Shown here: positions 1-6,027 of the stretch, piece after piece
How the letters are laid out: each line of letters opens with the position of its first letter
How positions within the stretch are numbered: the first letter of the stretch is position 1
From: Firmicutes bacterium UBA3930
GTDB lineage: Bacteria; Bacillota; Clostridia; Caldicoprobacterales; Caldicoprobacteraceae
Direction: 5' to 3'
DNA: 33,456 bases
Assembly (NCBI GenBank): GCA_002385885.1
Contig: DGEI01000023.1
Location: 5,330-38,785 of the forward strand
The notes under the pieces: model-generated
The model's input: only the letters and a program-made list of their open reading frames with translations
Told to the model about the DNA's origin: nothing
Databases searched by the model: none
Translations under genes and position numbers: made by a program

Positions 1-2
1 TA

Positions 3-632
3 ATATACGCAGGGGAGGGGCACTATGTAGCGGTCGGTACCAGGGATTATTCTACCCATGACTTCCCCGTGGCTTATGGTGGAACAATCATTGTTTGTAA
101 CAAGGACAAAGACACCTTTATTGCGTATGAGGTACTGCCCTTTGATAATAGTATGTTGCAAAGGGACTTTCGGGCAACCGGATGCATAAATTCAGTGGCT
201 TATGGGGACGGAAAATACGTGGCTGTAGGCGGACTGGTTTATCAACAGAACTACATGAACGATGACGACTTCCGAAGTTACGTGTATATCTCGGAGGATG
301 CTGCGGAATGGACCCTGGTAGAACAGCACTTCCCCTATATGCTTACAGATGTGGTATATGTGGGTGACCGGTTCCTGGCTAAGGGTATGACCGAAAAAAG
401 CGAGTATGATGACGAACCGGTTTCGGAAGTAGTGCTGACCTCCAATGACGGGCGCAACTGGACAGTTGATGAAGGAGAAGTCTATCCTCCCGACAGTGAC
501 GTTGTCGACATGGATATTGCTGAAAAATTCGGATGCCTGAAAAATGCCCGGGCCGTTAAAGTAAATGTTGACGGTAGGGAAGAGGTTTGGGTAGTCGGAG
601 ACGATGTCATATTTTTCATAGATGAGGAGTAG
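3..632 (+). CDS. C-terminal part of a repeat (beta-propeller-like) protein, 5' end outside window
   Basis: The frame is open from the left edge and ends at TAG 630-632, so the gene starts outside the window; the GTG at 69 is an internal codon, not a start. Short repeated motifs recur: EGHYVAVGTRDYS near the left edge, GDGKYVAVGGLVY further on, YVYISEDAAEWTLV and VVLTSNDGRNWTV. The alternation of a Y-V-A-V-G strand and an S-x-D-G/A-x-x-W-T strand is what BNR/sialidase-like beta-propeller proteins show. Many such proteins in Firmicutes are exported, but the N-terminus is missing, so localisation cannot be judged. It is followed by a clear terminator at 681-724. The repeat nature is seen; the fold is inference; the function is unknown. 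Confidence 0.7.
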   Translation: MYAGEGHYVAVGTRDYSTHDFPVAYGGTIIVCNKDKDTFIAYEVLPFDNSMLQRDFRATGCINSVAYGDGKYVAVGGLVYQQNYMNDDDFRSYVYISEDAAEWTLVEQHFPYMLTDVVYVGDRFLAKGMTEKSEYDDEPVSEVVLTSNDGRNWTVDEGEVYPPDSDVVDMDIAEKFGCLKNARAVKVNVDGREEVWVVGDDVIFFIDEE

Positions 633-680
633 GCTAAAATAGTAAGATGTTGACGGAGGTCATTGAGTTAGAACAACAAT

Positions 681-724
681 GCCTGAACCATTTGTATATA
701 AGGGGTTCGGGCGTTTTTATTTTG
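681..724 (+). terminator. Rho-independent terminator after the repeat-protein gene
   Basis: A 9-bp stem (GCCTGAACC at 681-689 with GGTTCGGGC at 704-712, one G-T pair) is followed by a T-rich run at 714-723. It lies about 50 bases after the stop codon. Confidence 0.85.
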
Positions 725-848
725 CTTCCCATATTACGGTAACGTATGTTACCCGTAGTTGGGGGGTTATGGATGGGGTGTGGGGACGTGAAAAGGGATG
801 GACGGATTTAGGAAGAGAGGGTACTGAAATCGAGATTTCATGCTTCTA

Positions 849-935
849 CTAAAGAATAAGTTTTCCCAGCATACCACATAATCCTAATAGTACTAAACCT
901 AAGCCTATATAGAATAGGCCATTACGTGGCTTCAT
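849..935 (-). CDS. 28-residue single-membrane-segment peptide
   Basis: The minus-strand ORF begins ATG-AAG-CCA and codes a 28-residue peptide with a short basic head (MKPRNG), a hydrophobic stretch rich in Leu/Gly (about residues 8-22) and a KLIL tail. The start is chosen because GGAGGTGAT sits at ideal spacing directly upstream (plus-strand 938-948); a longer reading of the frame has no such site. The ribosome binding site is the main evidence that this is a real gene. A single hydrophobic helix of this size would insert in the membrane. Small peptides like this include type I toxins, sporulation peptides and regulators of membrane proteins; nothing here distinguishes them. It has no operon partners. 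Confidence 0.55.
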   Translation of the reverse strand: MKPRNGLFYIGLGLVLLGLCGMLGKLIL

Positions 936-1043
936 GAATATCACCTCCAATAAGTTATATGCTATTGTTTTGCAGGAATATAACCTGTGAGAATATTTAG
1001 TGATTGAAGTTACTAAGTGGAGGAGATTAGATTTATACCTCAA

Positions 1044-1402
1044 AATGATTAATGCATTAAAAGTTTACTTTGTAATTCGATACGATAATACAAGATATAT
1101 TAAAAATAGAAGGAAATAGTAATATAATATAGAATAGTATACATGAAATTGTATGGAATATTTTGTTGTGATTGGGAAACTAAATATGCCAATGATGCTA
1201 ATAATAAATCACCTCTAATTCAACGAAAATTCAAAAGATATAGTTGCAAGTCATATAACATAATAAAGACTCTCTCGAAGGTTCATCCAGAATATCAAAT
1301 GGGTAAACTCTTTCATCTATAGACCGGTATTCCCGAACAGATAGTTCGCAAACACCGGAACTATACCGGTATTCCCGAATTATTAGTTTCGTGGTTACAG
1401 AC
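1044..1402. other. Gene-free stretch before the cassette array, with a 15-bp direct repeat
   Basis: I see no convincing coding frame here. The stretch is AT-rich at first and ends in two exact copies of a 15-base sequence (ACCGGTATTCCCGAA) at 1323-1337 and 1365-1379, 42 bp apart. Each is preceded by CTAT with small differences. They lie just before the first GTTATGTG cassette boundary at 1403. Direct repeats beside a cassette insertion point recall the integrase-binding repeats of attI sites, but no integrase gene is adjacent, so this is only a possibility. Confidence 0.5.
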
Positions 1403-1410
1403 GTTATGTG
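1403..1410 (+). other. R'-type cassette boundary (GTTATGTG), left end of the cassette array
   Basis: GTTATGTG fits the integron core GTTRRRY and is the exact reverse complement of CACATAAC at 1929-1936, the R'' box at the other end of cassette 1. I could not find matching L'/L''/R'' boxes upstream, so this may be an attI-like site or the remnant of an earlier attC. Confidence 0.6.
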
Positions 1411-1428
1411 ACATTGGTCGGTTAAAAA

Positions 1429-1449
1429 CGCCGCACGTCCTGTGCGGCG
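1429..1449 (+). repeat. Hairpin at the 5' end of cassette 1 (loop GTCCT)
   Basis: Perfect 8-bp stem CGCCGCAC/GTGCGGCG with a 5-base loop GTCCT, 18 bases after the cassette boundary. It is the first of six GC-rich hairpins with TCC in the loop placed near cassette ends. It is not followed by a T-run, so it is not an ordinary terminator. Confidence 0.75.
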
Positions 1450-1496
1450 ATAGAAAATGAGTATTACAAAGTAAATATCGTTTGGGGGAGATGCAA

Positions 1497-1619
1497 ATGA
1501 ATTTTATTTGCCCAATGCCCATGAAGTGGAATGCGTTGTATAAAGAATTATGTATCGCTTATGAGAAGAAAATCCAAGTTGAAAAAGAACTGGAGAATTA
1601 TAAGTTACCTAAACTGTGA
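1497..1619 (+). CDS. Cassette 1 protein, part A (40 residues)
   Basis: This short ORF begins MNFICPMPMKWNALYKEL and ends NYKLPKL. It has a strong site (GGGGGAG) seven bases before its ATG, so translation starts here with good confidence. Its TGA (1617-1619) overlaps the GTG of the next frame (1616-1618), the arrangement of translationally coupled genes. The pair looks like two halves of one small family: a start like MNxICPMPMxWN and a later PPTPLILNGW core, which I recall in one piece in short cassette or hypothetical proteins of other bacteria. That recollection is unverified. The split may be a frameshift relative to an ancestral single gene, or genuine coupling. The function is unknown. 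Confidence 0.55.
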   Translation: MNFICPMPMKWNALYKELCIAYEKKIQVEKELENYKLPKL

Positions 1620-1798
1620 CCGAAATTAGAAAAGTAGGCGGACCACCAACCCCATTAATTCTTAATGGCTGGGTGTTTTCTAACGATATAGATAAAAGAG
1701 CCAGATGGATAGAGACAATTGAATGGGCGAAGTCGCACAATCTATCTCATGTTTTAGTTGTTGACGAAAAAGATATGTATTATGGGGATGAAAAATAA
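1616..1798 (+). CDS. Cassette 1 protein, part B (60 residues)
   Basis: The GTG start overlaps the TGA of the preceding 40-residue ORF (GTGA), with no separate ribosome binding site. The product carries a proline-rich turn (GGPPTPLILNGW) followed by a charged helix (DIDKRARWIETIEWAKSH) and an acidic end (DEKDMYYGDEK). A cytoplasmic protein is likely, since no membrane segment is seen. If the two ORFs are joined by one frame change near 1610-1640, a protein of about 90-100 residues results, which would be a more usual size for a cassette gene. I do not recognise a biochemical role. The stop codon lies about 85 bases before the 3' hairpin of the cassette. Confidence 0.5.
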   Translation: MTEIRKVGGPPTPLILNGWVFSNDIDKRARWIETIEWAKSHNLSHVLVVDEKDMYYGDEK

Positions 1799-1883
1799 AT
1801 TTTACCGTATGATTTTAAAAATATTAGAGAGACAGTATATACAATAAATATAGTCAATATAGACGGATTAATTGGCGGATTAA

Positions 1884-1906
1884 GGGGCCGCCATCCTAGC
1901 GGCCTC
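1884..1906 (+). repeat. Hairpin at the 3' end of cassette 1 (loop CATCCTA)
   Basis: Core stem GGCCGC/GCGGCC, extended by G-C and G-T pairs, with a 7-base loop containing ATCC. It sits 22 bases before the R'' box of the attC site and has no T-run. Confidence 0.65.
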
Positions 1907-1928
1907 TGAACCATAAGCCGACCAACGC

Positions 1929-2101
1929 CACATAACAAAGCATCTGCACAAGGGTGCGGATGAGCCAAGCCATGAAGAAAGGCTCTGGGGGAGAGCATGA
2001 AGTATGCCGCACCACACCGTTTCGCCGGGTGGCAAGCACCGCCAGGAAGAAGGACTTCGTGGGTCCGGCTCAACGGCGTCGCAGATGCCAGACGTTATGT
2101 G
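1929..2101 (+). other. attC site 1 (long type, 173 bp)
   Basis: R'' is CACATAAC (1929-1936), L'' is GCATCTGC (1940-1947), L' is GCAGATGC (2081-2088) and R' is GTTATGTG (2094-2101). R''/R' and L''/L' are perfect reverse complements, the nested arrangement of integron attC sites. The central part shares blocks such as TTCGCCGGGTG, CAAGCACCGCCA and GGGTCCGGCTCA with attC sites 2 and 4, so the three form one repeat family, as in sedentary chromosomal integrons. It is longer than most attC sites. Confidence 0.85.
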
Positions 2102-2117
2102 ACAGATGGCGCATAGA

Positions 2118-2139
2118 CCCGCGCCGTCCATGGCGCGGG
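2118..2139 (+). repeat. Hairpin at the 5' end of cassette 2 (loop GTCCAT)
   Basis: Perfect 8-bp stem CCCGCGCC/GGCGCGGG with loop GTCCAT, 16 bases after the cassette boundary and upstream of the ribosome binding site of the cassette 2 gene. Confidence 0.75.
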
Positions 2140-2183
2140 GAATAATATACTGAAAGCATTGGGGTTAAGTCAAGGAGGGTCAT

Positions 2184-2963
2184 ATGAAAAGCAATACAGT
2201 TATTGTATTAGGAATGTTTCTTGGTGCTTTATTTATTGGTATATATTCTTGTTACGGTAGTAATGAAACTATTGCTTTTTTAACTTTCGTAGCAGCATTA
2301 GCTGCTGCTATTTCTGCATACATTTCTAAGAGGAATCTTGATGAAGCATTAAAGCCGGTCGTTGTCTGGAAGGGTATAATACCGAAAATTGAAGATGATT
2401 CAGAAAACTATAAAGCACATATTAGAATAATCAACTATGGCAAAGGACTTGCTTATATACGAGAAGTTGGTTCAAGTGATACAGACATTGGAATTCACAT
2501 AAGTACTCCTATTACTCTAGGGAAAGATACTGAGGGACAGATTACTTTCTTCTTAGATAAAGGCAGTATTCAGAGCATAATGGAAAAAGGTTGTTCCAAA
2601 ATGGATAATCTCTTGAAAACTACTGAGAAAGAATCTGTAGAAATGAAAGATCTAGATGGATATGAATTGGAACTATTGATAGATAAAAAGTCATTTACAG
2701 TTTCACGAAAAGTTAATTTTGATTTATATTACTGGAATATAAAGAAAGAATGTTTTTGCACTCACATGGAACTCAAATTAATAATAGACGTAAAGCATTA
2801 CCATGTATTTGATAATATCGAGTTTCAATGTTTCGTTATTAATGAAACAGTAGAACAGCAAAACAAAAGGGAATTTCCTGAAACAATAAAAAACCATGAG
2901 AAGAAGCTTAAGACGCCGCCGTCCATGGCGGCGCTGAAACTGGAGGCGCCATCCATCACATAA
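2184..2963 (+). CDS. Cassette 2 membrane-anchored protein of unknown function
   Basis: The ATG is preceded by AAGGAGGGTCAT, an excellent ribosome binding site. The 259-residue product has two hydrophobic segments at about residues 5-23 and 29-47 (IAFLTFVAALAAAISAYIS), then a soluble domain of about 200 residues rich in beta-prone stretches (VVVWKGIIP, AHIRIINYGKGLAYIREV). Two N-terminal helices followed by a cytoplasmic domain with an N-x-G-x-G-x-A-like strand turn is common in uncharacterised accessory proteins; I cannot name a family. The last residues (about TPPSMAALK onward) are encoded by a cassette hairpin and the attC start, and the TAA stop lies inside the R'' box. The true conserved domain probably ends near residue 240. 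Confidence 0.75.
   Translation: MKSNTVIVLGMFLGALFIGIYSCYGSNETIAFLTFVAALAAAISAYISKRNLDEALKPVVVWKGIIPKIEDDSENYKAHIRIINYGKGLAYIREVGSSDTDIGIHISTPITLGKDTEGQITFFLDKGSIQSIMEKGCSKMDNLLKTTEKESVEMKDLDGYELELLIDKKSFTVSRKVNFDLYYWNIKKECFCTHMELKLIIDVKHYHVFDNIEFQCFVINETVEQQNKREFPETIKNHEKKLKTPPSMAALKLEAPSIT
2914..2933 (+). repeat. Hairpin at the 3' end of cassette 2 (loop GTCCAT), inside the coding frame
   Basis: Perfect 7-bp stem CGCCGCC/GGCGGCG with loop GTCCAT, the same loop as the 5' hairpin of this cassette. It lies within the last codons of the cassette 2 ORF and 23 bases before R''. Confidence 0.75.
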
Positions 2964-3126
2964 CCATGGCTTCCCATTCGGCGCGATAAGCAGGAGCAGC
3001 GCGGGCAGGATTGAGGGAAAGGCTGGAGTGTGCGCGCCACACTCCTTCGCCGGGTGACAAGCACCGCCAAGGGGCAGGGCTCTGTGGGTCCGGCTCAGGT
3101 GCGTCGGGAAGCCGGGACGTTAGGCG
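2957..3126 (+). other. attC site 2 (long type, 170 bp)
   Basis: R'' CACATAAC (2957-2964), L'' GGCTTCCC (2968-2975), L' GGGAAGCC (3106-3113), R' GTTAGGCG (3119-3126). L''/L' pair perfectly. R'' matches the 5' boundary of cassette 2 (GTTATGTG at 2094), not the R' beside it. That is expected, because the R' bases after the crossover point come from the next cassette. The centre is very similar to attC 4. Confidence 0.88.
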
Positions 3127-3143
3127 AAAGATAACGGATTTGT

Positions 3144-3161
3144 CCGGCCATCCATGGCCGG
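3144..3161 (+). repeat. Hairpin at the 5' end of cassette 3 (loop ATCCAT)
   Basis: Perfect 6-bp stem CCGGCC/GGCCGG with loop ATCCAT, 17 bases after the R' box of attC 2. Confidence 0.7.
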
Positions 3162-3204
3162 GTAAAATTTGAGATGATTTTATTTGAGGTTAGGGGGTAA
3201 TATT

Positions 3205-3600
3205 ATGGATTTTTGGGTTGAGATCTGTAAGATTCTTATCACTGTCGTACTGGCTGTATTTGGCTGGCTCATTGCGCACAAATTAACATCAGTGAGAGAT
3301 TTGAAGAACAAGAAAAGAGAAATACGTATCAACTTTCTGCTTGATGCTTATAGAAAACTTGAAAGATCTATTCATAAAGAAAAAATCGGAAGGGATTTTG
3401 TAGAAGCTATTTCAGATATTCAGTTTTTGGGAACGCCTCCTCAAGTTAATATGGCAAAGAGAATTGCTGCTGATTTTGCTCAGAATGGTCAGGTGGACTT
3501 GGATGAACTGTTAATCGATTTGCGAGACTCTATGAGAAGAGAACTTGAGCTCGAAAAAATTGATGAAAGATTCATTTGGGTTAGAATTAAAAATGGATAG
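3205..3600 (+). CDS. Cassette 3 membrane-anchored small protein of unknown function
   Basis: I chose the ATG at 3205 because TAGGGGGTAA stands at correct spacing before it; an upstream TTG at 3184 would overlap that site. The 131-residue product starts MDFWVEICKILIT, has one hydrophobic helix at about residues 5-25 (ILITVVLAVFGWLIA), then a basic helical linker (RDLKNKKREIRINFLLDAYRKLE) and a helical, charged C-terminal half. This type (N-terminal anchor plus a basic helical R-I-x-F-L-L-D-A-Y-R stretch) is, as I recall, frequent among uncharacterised accessory proteins. No catalytic motif is visible. It is the only gene of its cassette. Confidence 0.75.
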   Translation: MDFWVEICKILITVVLAVFGWLIAHKLTSVRDLKNKKREIRINFLLDAYRKLERSIHKEKIGRDFVEAISDIQFLGTPPQVNMAKRIAADFAQNGQVDLDELLIDLRDSMRRELELEKIDERFIWVRIKNG

Positions 3601-3627
3601 AGAAAGTCTAATGGGATAATTTGTCCA

Positions 3628-3653
3628 AGGGGATGACATCCGTGTCATCCTCT
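3628..3653 (+). repeat. Hairpin at the 3' end of cassette 3 (loop TCCG)
   Basis: An 8-bp perfect stem GGATGACA/TGTCATCC, extended by further pairs on the outside, with loop TCCG. It begins 28 bases after the cassette 3 stop codon and 47 bases before R''. Confidence 0.65.
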
Positions 3654-3674
3654 GAGTATGGGGCCGTTATCCTT

Positions 3675-3751
3675 CGCCTAACACGGCGTTTCCCGAAACT
3701 TTATCAAGATGAATGCGGAAAGACGCTTCGGGAACGCCAAAACGTTAGACG
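3675..3751 (+). other. attC site 3 (short type, 77 bp)
   Basis: R'' CGCCTAAC (3675-3682) matches the 5' boundary GTTAGGCG of cassette 3. L'' GGCGTTTCCCGAA (3685-3697) pairs with L' TTCGGGAACGCC (3727-3738) except for one unpaired T, like the extrahelical base that sets strand choice in attC folding. R' is GTTAGACG (3744-3751). Its sequence is unlike the long sites, so this cassette has a different origin. Confidence 0.87.
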
Positions 3752-3776
3752 CCATTATCACATAGGAGATGAAATT

Positions 3777-5009
3777 ATGAGTAGCATTTTTGAGTTATAT
3801 CCTGAAGCAAAAACGGTTGCTATTGCCGGGCTGTATGGAATGCCCTTTAAACAAGATTCTTTTCAATTAAGCGAATATATAAGCATAGTTCCTGCAAATG
3901 AATGTATAGAAAGCGTGTATTTACCTAGAATATCAAAGTATGCTTTTAAACCATCACATTACTTTGTTGCTATTGCTAACGATAATAGATACTGGTCTAC
4001 ATCAAGAAAGCTTGAGAATAAAAGAGATGCTCTATCATCTATAACCTTGGCTCATTTAACACTATGTTTATATCATAAAATACCTTATTCCCTTGGGCCT
4101 ATTTATGGTTTTAATTCAGAGGGAGCTCCTGTTGCTCTGAATTTATCAACACCAAGAACTGCAGGTATACACTCGGAGCTAAAAGAAGAGATATTAAGTC
4201 CTGCGGTATCTCCGATAGCCAGTCTCAGTGTTCTTAATAGAGGTATTTTCAATAATTCTTTGAAAATCTTTTTCGAAAAACTTGCTATAGCTTATTCAGA
4301 AGTAACTGATAAACGCTGGATATTTGCAGCTTTTAAATATCTATCGGGAATAACACAATACTATGCTCAAGACGCTGTGATCGATTTTTCTGTTAGTATT
4401 GAAGCATTAGTTAATCGAGGTGAGCAAGTCAGCTTCTCAACACGATTGTATATGTCACTTCTTGTAGGCCATAATTATGCTGAACGAAAAAAGATTGTTT
4501 CAGATATAAGAGAATTCTACAAATTAAGAAATACTATAGTGCATGGTTCAACTTTCAATATTAGTGAGCAGAACAAAGAGCTAATTATAAAGATTCGTTC
4601 TTATTTGGCAGATGCTCTTATAGCCACTTGTGGCAAGAGAATAGAAAAAGACGTGTTTCCGGAACTTGAATATATGTGTTTAATAGGAGCTCCAAGTCAT
4701 TCACGTGAAAGAATATGCAATACTATAACAATTGATGAAATTGTTAATGAGATAAAGAATATTGAAAAAATTCAAGAATTTGATTCATATGAAGTATGTT
4801 TGAGCGAAATGGATGAAGATGGAGACCAAGATGTATTTATTCAGTTAAAGAAAGGACAGGAAGTCATTGAGACGTTTGATGTTTCAATGTATATTTGGCA
4901 ATTATCATTAGTCGAAGGATTATCTAGATATTCATATTGGTTGTCTCAAGATGAAACAGGTAACTATGTATATCATATAAGCTATATAAAAGATGATAAC
5001 GACGTCTAA
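3777..5009 (+). CDS. Cassette 4 protein with Apea-like HEPN domain
   Basis: The ATG at 3777 follows TAGGAGATGAAATT and lies 33 bases after the cassette boundary. The frame is open further upstream, but that part runs through attC 3 and cannot be native coding sequence. The product is 410 residues. Residues about 1-170 resemble no domain I can name. From about 185 to 285 it is helical and contains AVIDFSVSIEALV and then FYKLRNTIVHGS, with Arg251 and His256. The R-N-x3-H (Rx4-6H) motif and the preceding helices are those of Apea-like HEPN proteins, many of which are metal-independent RNases in toxin or anti-phage systems. The C-terminal 110 residues are acidic. TAA (5007-5009) is part of the R'' box GTCTAAC. 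RNase activity is inference. Confidence 0.8.
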   Translation: MSSIFELYPEAKTVAIAGLYGMPFKQDSFQLSEYISIVPANECIESVYLPRISKYAFKPSHYFVAIANDNRYWSTSRKLENKRDALSSITLAHLTLCLYHKIPYSLGPIYGFNSEGAPVALNLSTPRTAGIHSELKEEILSPAVSPIASLSVLNRGIFNNSLKIFFEKLAIAYSEVTDKRWIFAAFKYLSGITQYYAQDAVIDFSVSIEALVNRGEQVSFSTRLYMSLLVGHNYAERKKIVSDIREFYKLRNTIVHGSTFNISEQNKELIIKIRSYLADALIATCGKRIEKDVFPELEYMCLIGAPSHSRERICNTITIDEIVNEIKNIEKIQEFDSYEVCLSEMDEDGDQDVFIQLKKGQEVIETFDVSMYIWQLSLVEGLSRYSYWLSQDETGNYVYHISYIKDDNDV

Positions 5010-5171
5010 CAAAGGCTTCCCATTCGGCGCGAAAAGCGGGGGCAGCGAGGGAAGGATTGAGGGCAAGGCTGGAGCAGGCGCGCCACACCCCTTCGCCGGG
5101 TGCAAGCACCGCCAGGAAGAAGGGCCCTGTGGGTCCGGCTCAGGGGCGTCGGGAAGCCGGAACGTTATACG
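5003..5171 (+). other. attC site 4 (long type, 169 bp)
   Basis: R'' CGTCTAAC (5003-5010) matches the cassette 4 boundary GTTAGACG. L'' GGCTTCCC (5014-5021) pairs with L' GGGAAGCC (5151-5158). R' is GTTATACG (5164-5171). The centre is closely similar to attC 2, including ATTCGGCGCG after L'' and GGGTCCGGCTCAGG before L'. Confidence 0.88.
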
Positions 5172-5198
5172 CAATGTTCGTTACTGGGAGGTGTTATT

Positions 5199-6026
5199 TT
5201 GAAGCTTACACCAGAAAAAATATGTAGTTTGGAATGCTTCAAAGATAAGGACAAGTTCTTTGATAACTATCAAAGTGTATGCAATAGTAATTTGAGTTCT
5301 ATAGATATACCGTTAGAGTTAGGAGAGTACCAAATAAAATATGCTCCTGTAGGCAATTATCCAGAAAAACCACAGGTAATTATTTGTGGTAAAACAACTT
5401 CGGGTAGAACTCATGATACATTTATTAGGCGTATCCAGGAAGGATCAACTCTTCATGAAGCATGTTTTTCAAGCATTTATTCGAATATGCGGGATAACTT
5501 ATATATTTATCTAAGTAAAATAAGGCTATTTGATTACTTAGCAATGATAAATCCTTATTGGCAAGTTAGTGATTTTAGGTCACGTTGGAATGCAATGTTT
5601 GGTGATCTAAACTCAAGTTTGTCATCTGGGGTACAATTAACTCAGGCTTTCAACTGTGCTATATTAAATAAGGATAGTCATATGCGGAGTTCAGAACCTA
5701 AGAAAAAGGCGTTTCAAAAAATTAACAGTAGTATTGGGTGTTTATTTAAGCAATTTTACATTAGTGAAGAACTTAGGCTAATAATATTCCTTGACACACC
5801 TTGTGACCGAAGAAGATTTCATCAAAGCGATTTTTTTAGACCCTCTCAGAATAATATTCCAGTTATATCAATAACTCATCCATCACGACAGAACTCATAT
5901 ATATACAAAAATTTAGAGAATTGGGAAGAGATTAGGAATGATACAGTTCGAAAGAATGCAAAAAAGCTATTTGAAAATGCAAAAAACACGATTGAAAGCC
6001 TAATGAAAGTCGAACACTGCGTATAA
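5199..6026 (+). CDS. Cassette 5 protein, uracil-DNA-glycosylase-superfamily-like
   Basis: The TTG at 5199 is preceded by CTGGGAGGTGTTATT, a strong ribosome binding site, and begins MKLTPEKICSLECF (275 residues). The frame is open upstream only through attC 4, so earlier starts were rejected. Seen: YAPVGNYPEKPQVIICGKTT at about residues 46-65, a hydrophobic strand followed by a G-containing turn, then VQLTQAFNCAIL near the middle, and VISITHPSRQNSYIY near residue 230. In the uracil-DNA glycosylase superfamily a strand-turn near the N-terminus and a late HPS motif line the active site; the layout and HPS motif fit, but the first motif is atypical. Substrate and activity cannot be read from this. 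The TAA stop is within the R'' box GTATAAC. Confidence 0.55.
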   Translation: MKLTPEKICSLECFKDKDKFFDNYQSVCNSNLSSIDIPLELGEYQIKYAPVGNYPEKPQVIICGKTTSGRTHDTFIRRIQEGSTLHEACFSSIYSNMRDNLYIYLSKIRLFDYLAMINPYWQVSDFRSRWNAMFGDLNSSLSSGVQLTQAFNCAILNKDSHMRSSEPKKKAFQKINSSIGCLFKQFYISEELRLIIFLDTPCDRRRFHQSDFFRPSQNNIPVISITHPSRQNSYIYKNLENWEEIRNDTVRKNAKKLFENAKNTIESLMKVEHCV

Positions 6027-6027
6027 C
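6020..6027 (+). other. Truncated attC site 5 (only R'' remains)
   Basis: CGTATAAC is the exact reverse complement of GTTATACG at 5164-5171, the start of cassette 5, so it is that cassette's R''. No L'', L' or R' of the expected kind follows; the sequence changes to unrelated DNA within a few bases, so the array was cut here. Confidence 0.75.

Noticed and set aside
1323..1379. Direct repeats as the start of a CRISPR array
   Set aside because: Only two copies of 15 bases with one spacer and no cas genes.
1780..2145. Several frames of 60-100 codons on both strands across attC 1
   Set aside because: They arise from the GC-rich attC stem; the same kind of frames appear at attC 2 and 4. No ribosome binding sites support them.
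3621..3776. A longer frame reading into the cassette 4 gene from 3621
   Set aside because: It runs through the cassette 3 hairpin and attC 3. The ATG at 3777 has its own ribosome binding site and lies in the right cassette.
5100..5198. Upstream extension of the cassette 5 gene
   Set aside because: The extension is attC 4 sequence; the TTG at 5199 with GGGAGG is the proper start.
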